47,848 bases of DNA. It comes from Acephala macrosclerotiorum (Eukaryota; Ascomycota; Leotiomycetes; Helotiales; Mollisiaceae). Positions 34,665 through 47,267 of the stretch are shown in pieces. The stretch is from contig MU119552.1 of assembly GCA_014904845.1 (NCBI GenBank), positions 1 through 47,848 on the forward strand. Direction: 5' to 3'. The translations under genes and the position numbers were made by a program. The notes below the pieces were generated by a model. It was not told the origin of the DNA. It saw only the letters and a list, made by a program, of their open reading frames with translations, and searched no databases. How positions within the stretch are numbered: position 1 is the stretch's first letter; each line of letters opens with the position of its first letter.

Positions 34665-37600
34665 TTAATAATTTTTTTTTTATAATAAAAACGCTATCGT
34701 TTTTAATAATTTAAACGAATAAAATAATATTTTTTTTTTATTATATATTATAAATATATAAAATTCGTTAATTTTAATATAAATAAAAATATTAAAAAAG
34801 TGAAAATTATATAATTAAACATTAAAAATAGTATTAATTTATTAATATTATTTTTAAAATTCGTCGAAATTTATAAATTTCAAATTTAAAAAAAAAAATT
34901 TTATTTTTAATTTAAAATTTCAAATAATAATAATATTAAAATAAATATTTTTTTATTTATTTTTTTTATTTATTTTTATATTTTTTTTTATTACTTTTTT
35001 TTTCTTTAATTCATTTTTTTATTCGTATTTTAAAATAATTAATATTTAAAAACTTTTTTAAAATTTTATTATAATATTTATCGAATTATTTTAATTATTA
35101 ATTTATTTAATTTTTTATAATTTTTTTTATTCGTATAATTATCGTAAAATTATAATATCGATTATTAAACGCTTTTTTTTAATCGTTTTAAATTTAATTA
35201 AATACTCGTAAAATAAATACGAATTAATATATACGATTATAAAATATTAAAAAAATCGAATTATTTTATAATTATATCTACTTTTTTTATTATTTTATAT
35301 ATTTTTAAAATTAATATATTTTTAATAATTCGTTTATTTTTAATAGAATTATAATAAATAAATAAAAATTTAATTTTGAATTTTTTATTATTTTTTTTAT
35401 TTTCGTTTTTAAAAATAATTTTCTATTCAATTTAAAAATTAAAATTTTTATTATTTGCGAACGATTCGTCGATAAAAACGAAAAATTTTACTATTAATAA
35501 ATTTAAACAATATATTTAAATTTTCGATTTAAATTTTTAATTTATTATTTTAATTTTTTATTTAATTTAATAATTTCGTTTTCGATCGAATTTTAATATT
35601 AAATATCGATAAATAAATCGAAAATTGCTTTAAATTAATATATTATAATAATATAAATACTTTAAATATATTATTTTTTATATTTAATTTATAAATTTAA
35701 TAATTTAAAATTTATTAATTTAAATTTTTTATCTTAGTTTTTTTATTATAATTAGATTATTTTTTTATTTTAAATTAATATATATTTATTAAAAATTAAT
35801 AAAATTTTTAATATAAAAACTATTTTAAATTTTATTATAAATTTAATTTTTTTGAATTAATTTTTTCGAAAATAAATTTTTTTTTTTATTAATATAAATA
35901 TATCGTTCGTTTATATTTTAATAATATCGAATTTTTTTTTTTTAATCGTAATTAAAAAATAAAAACCGTATATAAACGTAATTATTAATAGTTTTTTTTT
36001 GTAGTATTTATAGTATATAATTTATTAATAAATTTTTATTTCAATAATTTTATATAATAATTTTAAAATTATTATAATAATATTTAATAAATAAAAATAA
36101 TAAATTTATTTTAATAAATACGCGAGTATTAATCGTTGGAAATTAATTACCGATTATATATAAATTTAAATAATATTGCGAAATTATATTTTAATTATTT
36201 TACTTGGAAATTGAATTAATAAAAATATTAATACGATAATAACTCGTTAATTAATTCTTTGAATAATCGAAAATTATATAAAAATATTTTTTTTTTTATA
36301 TCGTTATATTTTTAAATTATTAGTTTTAATTTTTTATACGAGTTATTAATAGTTTTATTTTTAATTTTATTAATTAGTCTCGAATTAAAAATACGAATTT
36401 TAATATATTTAATAAAATCGAATTTAACGAATTAAAAAAAAATTTTTACGATTAAATTATCGATTTTTTTTTATTGAAATTTTTCGAATAATATTTCGAA
36501 TATAATAATTATATTTTCTTTTTGTAATTATAATAAAAACTTTTTATCGACTTTTTTTTTATTTATTATAAACGTTATAAATATTCCATTTTCATTTTTA
36601 AAAATATCGATAAACGTATTATTAAAATTTTCGTTATTATTATTATTTTTAATAAATTAATAACGTTTATTTTATTATAATTCTTTATTGAGTATATTTT
36701 TATTATTATATAATTTTTTCGATTTTTTTCAATTATATTATTTTATTAATAATTTATTATTTAAATTTTTTTAATTTAATTCATTAAATAAAAAAAATAT
36801 ATAAAATAATTTTTTATTATTTATTTCTTTGTAAAACGTTTTTTCTATATAATACGATTTAATTATTATCGAATAAAATTTAATCGATTTATAAAATATA
36901 TTAATTATACATTTTTTTTTATTCGTTATTAATAGTTTATATAAATTTTTTTAATCGCTTTTTTCGCGTTATACGTATATACTCGAAAAAATTAATAAAT
37001 TTAAAATAAATTTTATATTTGAATTATTTCTTATTACGAGCGTATTAACGATTTAACGTTCGACGTATAAATATTATTTTTTTTTAATAATTATACGAAT
37101 TGTTTTTATTTTTTTAATTATTAATAATAATAATATATTTTTATTAATTATTTTAAAATATATTTTAAAAATTAATAATATTAATATAATTTTATTTAAT
37201 TTTATTAAATTGTTTATTATTTTAATTATTATTTATAAAATTAATTTTTTATTAATTTATTTATTAATAAATTAGTTTTAAATAATTTCGTAAATTTATT
37301 ATAATAAAATATAATATTTTTTTTATTTTTTTTATATTATTATAAATTTCAATAAAAAAATTTTTAATTTTAATTATTATTATTTTTATATATTATTAAA
37401 ATTTTATAAACGAAAAGTTTTTTTTTACGTTATAAATAAAATAATTCGATAGTTTTTAATATATATCAATTTAATATATTCGAAAAATATTTTATATTAT
37501 TTTTATAAATATATTTTTTAAAAATTTAATTATTTAAAATATTATTATTAAATTTATTATTTGTAAAATTAGTTTTTCGTTTAAATATAAAATATCGATA

Positions 37601-37809
37601 ATAATAAAATAATTGAATTTATAATCGTTTTATAAAATAAATTTAAATTTTTTAAATAATTTATTATACATTTAATAATTATAGTAATATTTAATAAAAT
37701 GTTAAATATATTTAATATTTATATCGTAATTTATATATTAAAATTTTTTTAATAAATATTATATCGATAAATAATTAAATCGTTAATATAATTATTATAA
37801 TTCGATTTT

Positions 37810-38038
37810 TGTCGATTTAATTATATAATCGTTTAAACGATCAATTAAATAATTCGAATTATAATTTTTATTACTTTTGGTAATAATTGTTTTAATATTC
37901 ACTTTTTAATTTTACGTTTATTTTATTTAATTATATAAATAAAAAAATGTTTTCTTTGAAAAAAGATAAACAAAATTGAATTATTAATATCAAATTAAAA
38001 TTTTAATACTTTATAATTTGTTTTCGAACGTTTTAATA
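37810..38038 (+). repeat. Family 1 LTR, copy 2 (5' LTR)
   Basis: 229 bp. It keeps the ancestral TG start (TGTCGATTTAATTATATAAT) and ends GTTTTAATA. Bases 38039-38052 (CTAATTAATAATTG) may be the mutated primer-binding site. Confidence 0.87.
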
Positions 38039-40249
38039 CTAATTAATAATTGAATTTATTCGATTATAAAATAATAAAATTATTTACAAAAAAACAATAA
38101 TTAAATAAAATCGATTAAATAAAAAAATTTAAATTATACGCAATTTATTAATTCAATTAAACGTAAAAAAAAGTAATTTTTATTTATATTAAAAAAAATT
38201 ATTAAATGTTTAAAAAATATTGCAATTTTACGTTTATTTTATTTTTTCTCAATTTGAAACTAATTAATTTTTTATTCTACGTTTTATCGCGTATTAACAA
38301 CGAGTATTTTATTATAATTTATTAAACAATATTAAAAAAAAAAAAAAATTTTTATGAATTCAATATAAAAATTCATCGAATCAATATATTTATCGAATAT
38401 AATACGATTTAATAAAATGTTTTTTAAAAATACGATTATATTTTCTCAAAATACGATTTTAATCAAAAAAAAATTTTTTTATTACTTTTTTTATTTCTCA
38501 ATTCAATACAATATATATTAAAATAAATATAAAATTTTAAAACGAAAAATAATCAAAACTATAAATTATAAATAAAATATAAAAAAATATTTTCAAAATA
38601 AACAAAAAAAATATTTAAAAAAAAAATAAATAAAAACACAAAAAAAAAATTATATAAAATTTTATAAATAAATGAAATATAAATATCAAAAACACGATTT
38701 ATTAAAATCTTAAAAATATTAATAAATATCGCAAATAAAAAAAAATAATCAAAATAATCGCATAAAAAAATTATAAAAATAAATTTAACAAAAAATTTCA
38801 ATTTATAAAAAAATACAATCAATTTAAAAATAAAATAAACTCGAAAATTAACGTTTTTTATTATTCTTATTGAAAAAATTAAAAAAATAATATTAATATT
38901 TTCAAATTTTTTTTTTCAATTACTAAAACTTACTACAAAATTTTTTATAAAATAAACAATATTACTCGAATATACAATACTTCAAAAACAATTCCAAAAA
39001 CGCAATAAAATATTATTATTAAATTTGTCGCCAAAAAACGAAAACTCGAAACGAAATTTATCGTTTTTACTATTATCAAAAACTAAAAAACTATCAAAAG
39101 ATTTTAATCAATTAATATACAATTTCAATCGCGAAAATTAAATATTATTTAATCTCAATAAAAAATTAATTACTTTTATAAAAATTTACAATAACAAATT
39201 TAAATACTACAAAAAAAAAAATTTATTAAATATATTTATACGAATATTCAAAAATTTATATTCGAAAATAAACATTAAATTTAAAAACTATTATAATACG
39301 TTCTCGATTATATTTATCAACGAAATTAATAAATTTTATTATTAAAAATTTACTAAAAAAAATCTGTTTTTTAATAAAATAATTAAAATTATAAAATCGA
39401 ATTTCAAAATCGAAAAACGTTAAAATAAAATATTTAATTAATAAAATACAATTATATTCGTATTAATTCGAACGTAAAATTTAAATAAAACGATTTTCGA
39501 ATATTTCAAAATATTATATTAAAAACTAATTTAAAAATAATTTGATTTACATTCAAATATACAAATAAAAATTATTATACGAAATAAATTTTATTATATT
39601 TATTAAAACGTATTAAAATATTATTAAACGTTTTTTCGATTTTTATCGAATTTTTAAACAATATACGAAAATATTCATAATACGATTTTATTTTAAACGA
39701 AAATAAAAACAGTTTTTAAAATTTTTATAATTAAAAAAAAAAAAATTTATCGAAATATAATCGAATTATATTTCGCAAATTACAAATATTATAATAAAAA
39801 TATTCGATATAATAATCGAATTAATTACAAAAAATCAATAATATATTAAAACAAAAAAAAATATTTTATTTATAAAAACTCGAATTATTAAAATATTTAC
39901 TATATAGTAAAAAAAAAAAAAAAAGCGTATAACGACTTTAAAAAATCGAAATTATTCGATAAAAACAAAATAATTCAATTCGTAATTAAATTCGAAAAAT
40001 TAAATTTCAATATTATTAAAAAATATAAACAATTTATCGTTAAATTTATCAAAAAAAGAAATTTACACAAAAACAATATTACGCGATCAATTAATTATTT
40101 TATAATATTCTACGATACAATTAATAAACTTAAAATCATCGAATTACTCGATTATTAATCAATTTATTATACGATATCGAATATCGCAATACAATCGAAA
40201 CTACTTTTAATATTTATTAATACAAAAATATATTTAACGAATTACTACA

Positions 40250-42600
40250 CATTAAACGTTTTTATAAATATTATAATTAATACTAACGCCGTCTAATCAT
40301 CGATTATTAACGAAAATCAATATTTAATTTTTCAACGAATTCAAAACGTCAAATTAAACAAATTTAAAACTAAAAAAATAATAATCAAATTTAAAATCGA
40401 CGAAATTTTATTTTTTAAAATTATCGACGTCAATATACTAATTAAACGTATTACATTTTACGTAATCCCAATAAACGTACTTTTTTTACTATATTTTCAA
40501 AATATAAACAAACTACGAATTAAATTCAATAATTTTAATAATATACTTATTTAAAATAAACAATATACACTTATTATTAAAACGTTTAAACATTTTTAAA
40601 TATTATTTAATTTACTTAAAAACTTAATTTATAATAACTATAAAATTTTTACAATAAAAATCGATTTTATTATTTATTATTTAATTAAAACAAAACTCAA
40701 ACGATTATACAAACGCTTCAAATACTTATCGATTACCAAATTCGCACGAATATTAAAACGTAAAAAACATTTTACGAATTTTAAAAAAATTAAAAAAATA
40801 ATGAAATTTTACTAACAATATCAAATAAATAATAAATCTTTTAATCGTTTCAAATTTACATTATACGACGACTATAATTTTAATTATTCTATTTATTTAA
40901 ATATATTATAAATCGATGAAAAATTAATATTTCAAATCGTAAACGAAATTATAATATTTTAAACCGCGAAATTCTTTATAAATATATTAATAAAAAAAAT
41001 ATAAAACACTTTTCAAATATATTAAATCGATATTTACTTTAAATTATTAATATTTACTATTTATAATTTTAAAACGAATTTCAATTCTAAAAAATTCTAT
41101 AATAATACTAAAAATATAAATATCGATTTGAAAATTATACTAATAAAAATCTACAATTCAATTAATTTAATAAAAAAATATTACATTTTATTAAAACGTA
41201 CATATAATATATTATTTCAAAAAAATTTCAATTTATAAAAAAAAAACGATTTTAAATAACAATTAAAACAATTAATAATATAATAAAATCAAATAATATT
41301 ATTTTTATATTTTTTATTTTCAACGTTTACTTTCGAATATTACAATAAAACGTATTTGCAATATCAATTATCGTTAAAATTAAAACAATAAAAAATACAA
41401 TAATTACAATTTAAAAATATTATATTATTTACTAAATCAACGACGCTTTACAAATAAAAAATAATCTACAAAATTATTATTTAATCGATTTATTTTTAAA
41501 TTTAAACGTATTTATTTAAAAAAAAAAACAAAAAATAAAAAAAACTATATATACTTTTAATAATAAATAAAAAAACATATTAATTACAATTATTAAATAA
41601 ACTAAAAAATTTCTATAATATTATAATAAAATTATTCTATTAAAACTTCGAACAATTTAAAAAATAATTAAAAAATTATTTATTAAAAAAAAACTTATTA
41701 AAAAATCTAAATTCAAAATTAAACTTTTTTAAAAAAAATTCGAAAATAAAAAAAAATATATTTAATTTACTCTACTCAATTAAAAAAACTTTATATATTT
41801 CAAAAAAAAATTTACGTTTATTTCAAATTACAATAAAATTTTTTTTTTACGTTTTCAATTTCAATAAATATATTTATATAACAATTTATATAAATATAAA
41901 AACTTTCGAAATTTATTTAATCGAAAAAAAAACTAAAAATAAACAATTATTTATAAATTTTTATACAAAAAAAATTATTATTACTTTAAACAATTTATTT
42001 ATAATTTTTTATAAAAAAAAAATTAATAAATTAATCACAAAAAATTTTTTTAAATTAATTTTTAATAATTCGAAAAAAATTAATAATTAATAAATTTTCA
42101 ATTTAAAACTAATAAACGAAATTAAAAATATAAAAACAATAATTTTATACAAAAAATCTTATTTTATAATTTAAATATTTAATAATAAAAACAAAAAAAT
42201 AATATTAATTCAATTTTCGATTATTTAATATATTAATCAACGAATTATCGTTATTTTATTTTTATTTTTCAAATTTAAAAAATATTATTTAAATATACGT
42301 ACAATTAATAATTTTATTAATACGTATTATTTTTATTAAATCTCCAAAAAAAAAATAACAAATAAATTCTTATTAAACGTCGTTTTCAAAATAATTAAAT
42401 TTTTTTACAAAATTTTAAAAATAAAAATATATTAATATAAAACGTATAATATTTACTATAAAAACAAACTTTTAATAAAATTTTCAATTTTCGATTTTTA
42501 TTTATTTATTACGAAAAATAATTATATTTTATTCGAAATAATTAATATACAAATTAATAATATATTTATTTTAAAAAATTAAATTTTTATAAAATTAAAA
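40250..42600 (+). pseudogene. RIP-degraded Copia pol (protease, integrase, reverse transcriptase)
   Basis: Readable landmarks on the plus strand, though with many stops: an INTNAV-like protease active site near 40277 (ancestral D-T-G-A inferred), YLSITKFARILKRKKHF (integrase zinc region, about 40716), DDYNFNYSIYLNIL (about 40866) leading into the integrase core, YNSINLIKKYYILLKRTYNI (about 41150), and IQFSIIQYINQRIIVIL in the reverse transcriptase (about 42205). The family match rests on these segments and their order. No functional polyprotein remains. Confidence 0.8.
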
Positions 42601-43852
42601 AACTTTAAACTATAAAAAATCAAATTATTAATTAAATTTATAAAATTTTTTACATCGAATATTTCTTTATTATTTAATGAATACAAATTAATAATAAATA
42701 AAATTGAAAATAAAATTAAATTTTTATAAAAAAAATAAAAAAAATATTTAAATTTAATTAATTCGAAATTAAATTTTTATAAATAAATGTATTTCGAGTA
42801 ATATACTCGAAAATTGTATATAATATATTAATAGTAATTTAATATTAATATTTCGAAAAAAAATAAATTGTAATATTAAATAAATAATTATAATAATAAA
42901 TAAATAATTTCAATCGTAAATTTTAATTTTTTTATTTGAATTTATATTTAATAAAACTTTTCGTTTTTATAAATAATTTTTTTATTATAAATAAAAATTT
43001 GAATTTACAAATTGAATATATTATCGTTTTTAGTAATAAGATTTATAATAATAAATAATTCGATTTATAAAACAATTTATTTTATTAAAATTCAATGAAA
43101 TACAAAAAAATTATTTGTATTATTTTAATTTTTGAGTTATACGTAATAATAATAAAAATCGATATAAAATTTCGATTTTTACTATTTTTGATTTTATTAT
43201 AAAATAATTTGAATTAAATTCAATTTTTGTAATTATTTGTATTAATTTTTTCTCTTTTTACGAATATATAATTAAATTTAATATTATTAAAAAAAAGTGT
43301 TTTATAATCGATATTATAATTATTAAACAATTGTATAAATACAAAAAATTCTCAAAAATTTAATAAATTATTAAAAATAATAATTTAATTAATATTATAA
43401 TTAAATTCAATATTAATAAAATATTTGAATCGCTTATTAATATTAATTATTTTAATATTAAAATATAAAAATAAATATAACGTTTTAAAATTTAAAAATC
43501 AATTGACGAGAATAAAAATAATAAAAAAAACGATTATTGAAAAAAATAATATTAAAAAAAAAAACGTATAATTATTATTTTAGTATTTTTAGTATTTTTC
43601 GATATTTTTAGTATTTTTAAGAATAAAATTTTCGATTAATTTAAAAATTATAAATATCGAGTTTGAAAGAATTTTTTTAAATTTAATTTAATTAATTAAA
43701 TATTATAATATATAATAATAATTAATTTACAATTAAATTTCTTTTTAGTATTTAATAATAAAATAACGCGTTAATAGTCATAGTAATACTTTTTTTTGTA
43801 TTTGATTTACGAATTAAAAAAAGCGTTTTTTTTTTAAAAAAAGAATTATTAA

Positions 43853-44081
43853 TATTAATTTAATTATATAATCGTTTAAATGATCGATTAAATAATTCGA
43901 ATTATAATTTTTATTACTTTTAACAATAACTATTTTAATATCTACTTTTTAATTTTACGTTTATTTTATTTAATTATATAAATAGAAAAATACTTCTTTT
44001 GAAAAAAAAAAAACAAAATTAAATTATTAATATCAAATTAAAATCTTAATACTTCGTAATTTATTTTCGAACGTTTTAATA
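43853..44081 (+). repeat. Family 1 LTR, copy 2 (3' LTR)
   Basis: 229 bp, exactly the length of the 5' LTR. It begins TATTAATTTAATTATATAAT and ends GTTTTAATA, then the ATTTT duplication follows. Differences from the 5' LTR are mostly C/T and G/A. Confidence 0.86.
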
Positions 44082-47039
44082 ATTTTAATAAAATAATTTT
44101 AAATTAAATTCTTTTTTTATTAATATAATAATATTTATAAATAATTTTATTTTTATACGATTAAAATAATTTTATTTTTTTAAATTAAAACGTTTTTAAA
44201 ATTATCGAATTTTATTTTTATTTTATTTATATTTTAAATATAAAATAAAAATAATATATTTATTAAAACGATATAAAATATTATAATATTTAGAAATATA
44301 TTAATTTAAATTATTTTTTATAATAATACAATTTTTTTACTAAATTAAATTTTGTAAATATTAATCGTTAATACGTTTAATTAAATTTTATTATCGATTT
44401 TTTATAACGCTCGAAATTGTAATTAATCGACAATTAATACTTTTATAATTTCGTTATTTAATATAATTCTTTAAAACGTTTTAAACGAATAACGATTTTT
44501 AAATATAAATATTAAACTTTTATTAAATTATTATAATAATAAATTAAATATTTTTTTTTTATAACGATATAACGAATAAATTAATCGTTTAATATAATTA
44601 TTATTTAAATACTATTAATTTTTTTAAATTTAATAAAATAAATTTTATTTTTATTTTTTATTTTTATATTTATTAATAATTAATTAATTTTTTCGATTTT
44701 ATTATTTTTTAAAAAACTTTTTATATTTTTGTATTTAACGAAAAAATTTTAATAATAAATCGTCGTAATATCGCGATCAATAATATATTAAACGTATTAT
44801 TAGAATTTAAAGTATATTTATTATTGTTTTTTTATTATATATTTTATTAATTAATAATTTGATTTATTACAAATATAATACTTTTTTTAATAAAAATTTT
44901 TTTAATAATTACGATTCGTACAATAATTATTATTATTTCAAAATAGTTTTTTATTTTTTTTATTAAATCAAAAAAATCGAAAAATTAAAACTAATTTATA
45001 TTTACGTTTTTTATTACGTTTTTCGTATATTTAATCGATTTAATTTTAATTAAACTTATTATTATTTTTTTTATTTTTTTAAAAATTATAATCGAAATTA
45101 TTATTATATTATTACGCTTTTTATAAACGTATTATAATATCGATCGCAAATTATAATTTAATATAAATACTTTCGAATGTATTTATAAATTTATAAAATA
45201 TAAAATTACATTTTTCGATATTTTTATAAATATTAATAATTTAATTTCGAAAATTATATTTTATATAATATTCGTTTAATAAACTATATTAAATTTATTA
45301 AAATTAATCGAAAAATAATTAAAAATACTTTAATTTAATTTTCGATTGATTAATAATAATAATTCGTAATAACGTAATTTTTTTTTATAAAAATATATAT
45401 AATTATCGATTTTTATTCGTTTTGAAATATATTTAAATTTTATTTATTATTATTATAAAATTATAATTTTTTTCCGCGATTTTATTATAATAAAATAAAC
45501 TCGTACGATTTTTAAATATAATAAAAAATGTTTTATTATATTAATTTTTTAATAATTTAATTTTAAAATAATAATCGTAAAAAATTTATAATTTAATATT
45601 AAAAATATCGAATAATTCTTCGTCGTATTTTTTATTATTATTAGTATATATTTTTATTAAATTTGTAAACGATTTCATTAATATATTTTATAAAAATTAA
45701 AAATTATTATATTAAAAATTGCCGTTTAATCGAGCGTTTTATTCAAAGTTTATACTTTTTTAATTTTATAAATTATTTTATTAAAATATTAATTAGTAAA
45801 ATTATCGATTTAAAAGTTAAATATTTAAAAATTATATATTAAAATATTATATATTCGAAATTCGAATTTTATAAAATTGAATATTTAAAATATTTAAAAT
45901 TTAAAAGCGTTATAATTATAAAAATAATATTATTTCGATCGATTTTACTTTAAATATTATTCGAATTTTATTAAAAATAAATATAAAATTTGTTTTTATT
46001 TATTAATTAATTTATTACTTTTTTTTTTCAATTTATTTATAGTATTTTTTATTATTTGTAATAATTTTTTTAAATATTTTCGTAATTCGTTTTTTATTTT
46101 TTAATAATTATATTTTTTATTCGTATAAAATATTTCGCAATTTTTAAATAAAAATTAATATTACTTTAAAAAACGTATTTTTCGTTTATTTTTCGAAATT
46201 ATTTTTAAAGTATTTTTATATAATATAATTCGTGTATTCGTTTTATTTATAGTATTTAATATTAAATATAATAAATATATCGATTATTATTTTGTTTAAA
46301 TTTTTATTTTTTATATCGATTAATAAATTTTATATTTTTTTTTTAATTTTATATTTTATTTTTTTTAAATATTATTTCGAAAAATAAAAAATAATTAATT
46401 TTATAAATAATTTATAAGTAATTTAAGCGTTTTAATAAAAGTAAATATAAAAACGTATATAAAAACGAATAGAAAAACGAATAAACGTTTTTAAAAAATA
46501 AATATTTTTAATAAAATTTAATTAAATGTTTACAATAAACGTTTTTATAAAACGTTTTTTCGATAATAGTTTATAAGGATTTCGTATAATCGTAATATAA
46601 TATCGATATATTATTCGATCGATTAATTCGAGATTAATAAATATAAATATAATCGAAATAAAAAATAAAAAATAATATCGATTTAATACGATATTTAAAA
46701 TCAAATAATAAATATAATAATTTAATTAATTATTTGATTGAATTTTGCGTAAAATAATATTATTTTACGTAATAAATACAAATTTGAATTGATTATTTAA
46801 AGGTTCGAATATTTTTATAATTAATTTCTTTAAATTCTCGAAAAATAATTAAATATTTTAATCTCGTTTTTATAAAAAAAAATAATAAAACTTTTTTATA
46901 ATTCGATAATATTTAACGATATTCGATCGAAATTTTTTAGTACTTCTTATAATAAACTTATTAATACTTTTAATTTATTATATTTCGTTTTTTTTAATAA
47001 ATTTTTATTAATTCGTAATTAAAAACAATTATTAATTAA

Positions 47040-47262
47040 TATTAATATTATATTAAAAATATCGAATTTATTAATAAAACGATTTAAATATATGTAAAAC
47101 TTTTTTTAAATTCTAATATACGTATTAATTATTATTAATTAAAATTATTCAAAAAATAAAACTCGAAATATAAAAACTTTATTTCGAAAATAAAAATAAA
47201 ATAATATTAATTATATACAATTTCGAATTACACGTAAATATTATATAATATTTATTTCGATA
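47040..47262 (-). repeat. Family 2 LTR, right copy (5' LTR of a minus-strand element)
   Basis: 223 bp, the same length as the left copy and differing mainly by C/T and G/A changes. The inner side (47026-47039, read reversed as TAATTAATAATTG) is a possible primer-binding site and resembles the sequence after the family 1 LTRs. Confidence 0.83.
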
Positions 47263-47267
47263 TTATT

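Larger units (their letters stand above)
37810..44081 (+). mobile_element. Ty1/Copia-type retrotransposon, family 1 copy 2, full length, nested
   Basis: A 6272-bp element with two 229-bp LTRs (37810-38038 and 43853-44081) and perfect ATTTT target duplications (37805-37809 and 44082-44086). It sits inside the family 2 element. Decayed domains on the plus strand follow Copia order. A protease-like region starts near 40277 and runs through ITFYVIP-like and LLYFQNINKLR-like segments to 40560. The integrase zinc region lies at about 40690-40820, the integrase core at about 40860-41250, and the reverse transcriptase start at about 42090-42330. Compared with copy 1 and its resumed part, about 0.23 kb of extra sequence is absent at 39344; this is exactly where family 2 is inserted in copy 1. 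All frames contain many stops. Confidence 0.87.
34442..47262 (-). mobile_element. Ty1/Copia-type retrotransposon, family 2, interrupted by a nested copy
   Basis: It is bounded by 223-bp LTRs (34442-34664 and 47040-47262) and flanked by TTATT on both sides (34437-34441 and 47263-47267). After removing the nested 6.27-kb element and its duplication, its own length is about 6.54 kb. It reads on the minus strand. A gag-like frame starts near 46700. A zinc-knuckle-like YYICNKSN block lies at about 44836-44884. A post-integrase segment (PIFSSVYVYRE- and KPYYIE-like) is at about 36860-37080. The start of the reverse transcriptase, with a KSRLVIQAYND-like segment, is near 36240-36360. Integrase before reverse transcriptase is the Copia order. 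All frames are broken by RIP-type stops. Confidence 0.82.

Noticed and set aside
38559..38822. 87-codon minus-strand frame of almost only Phe, Ile, Tyr, Leu
   Set aside because: A by-product of A/T-only sequence inside a mutated retrotransposon; it looks like membrane protein only because of composition.
46522..46704. 60-codon minus-strand frame
   Set aside because: Part of the decayed gag region of the family 2 retrotransposon, not a separate gene.
13391..47262. The 223-bp LTRs at 13391 and at 34442/47040 as the same family
   Set aside because: Equal length only; the sequences (TGTCGAAAGA against TATTAATATT starts) do not align.
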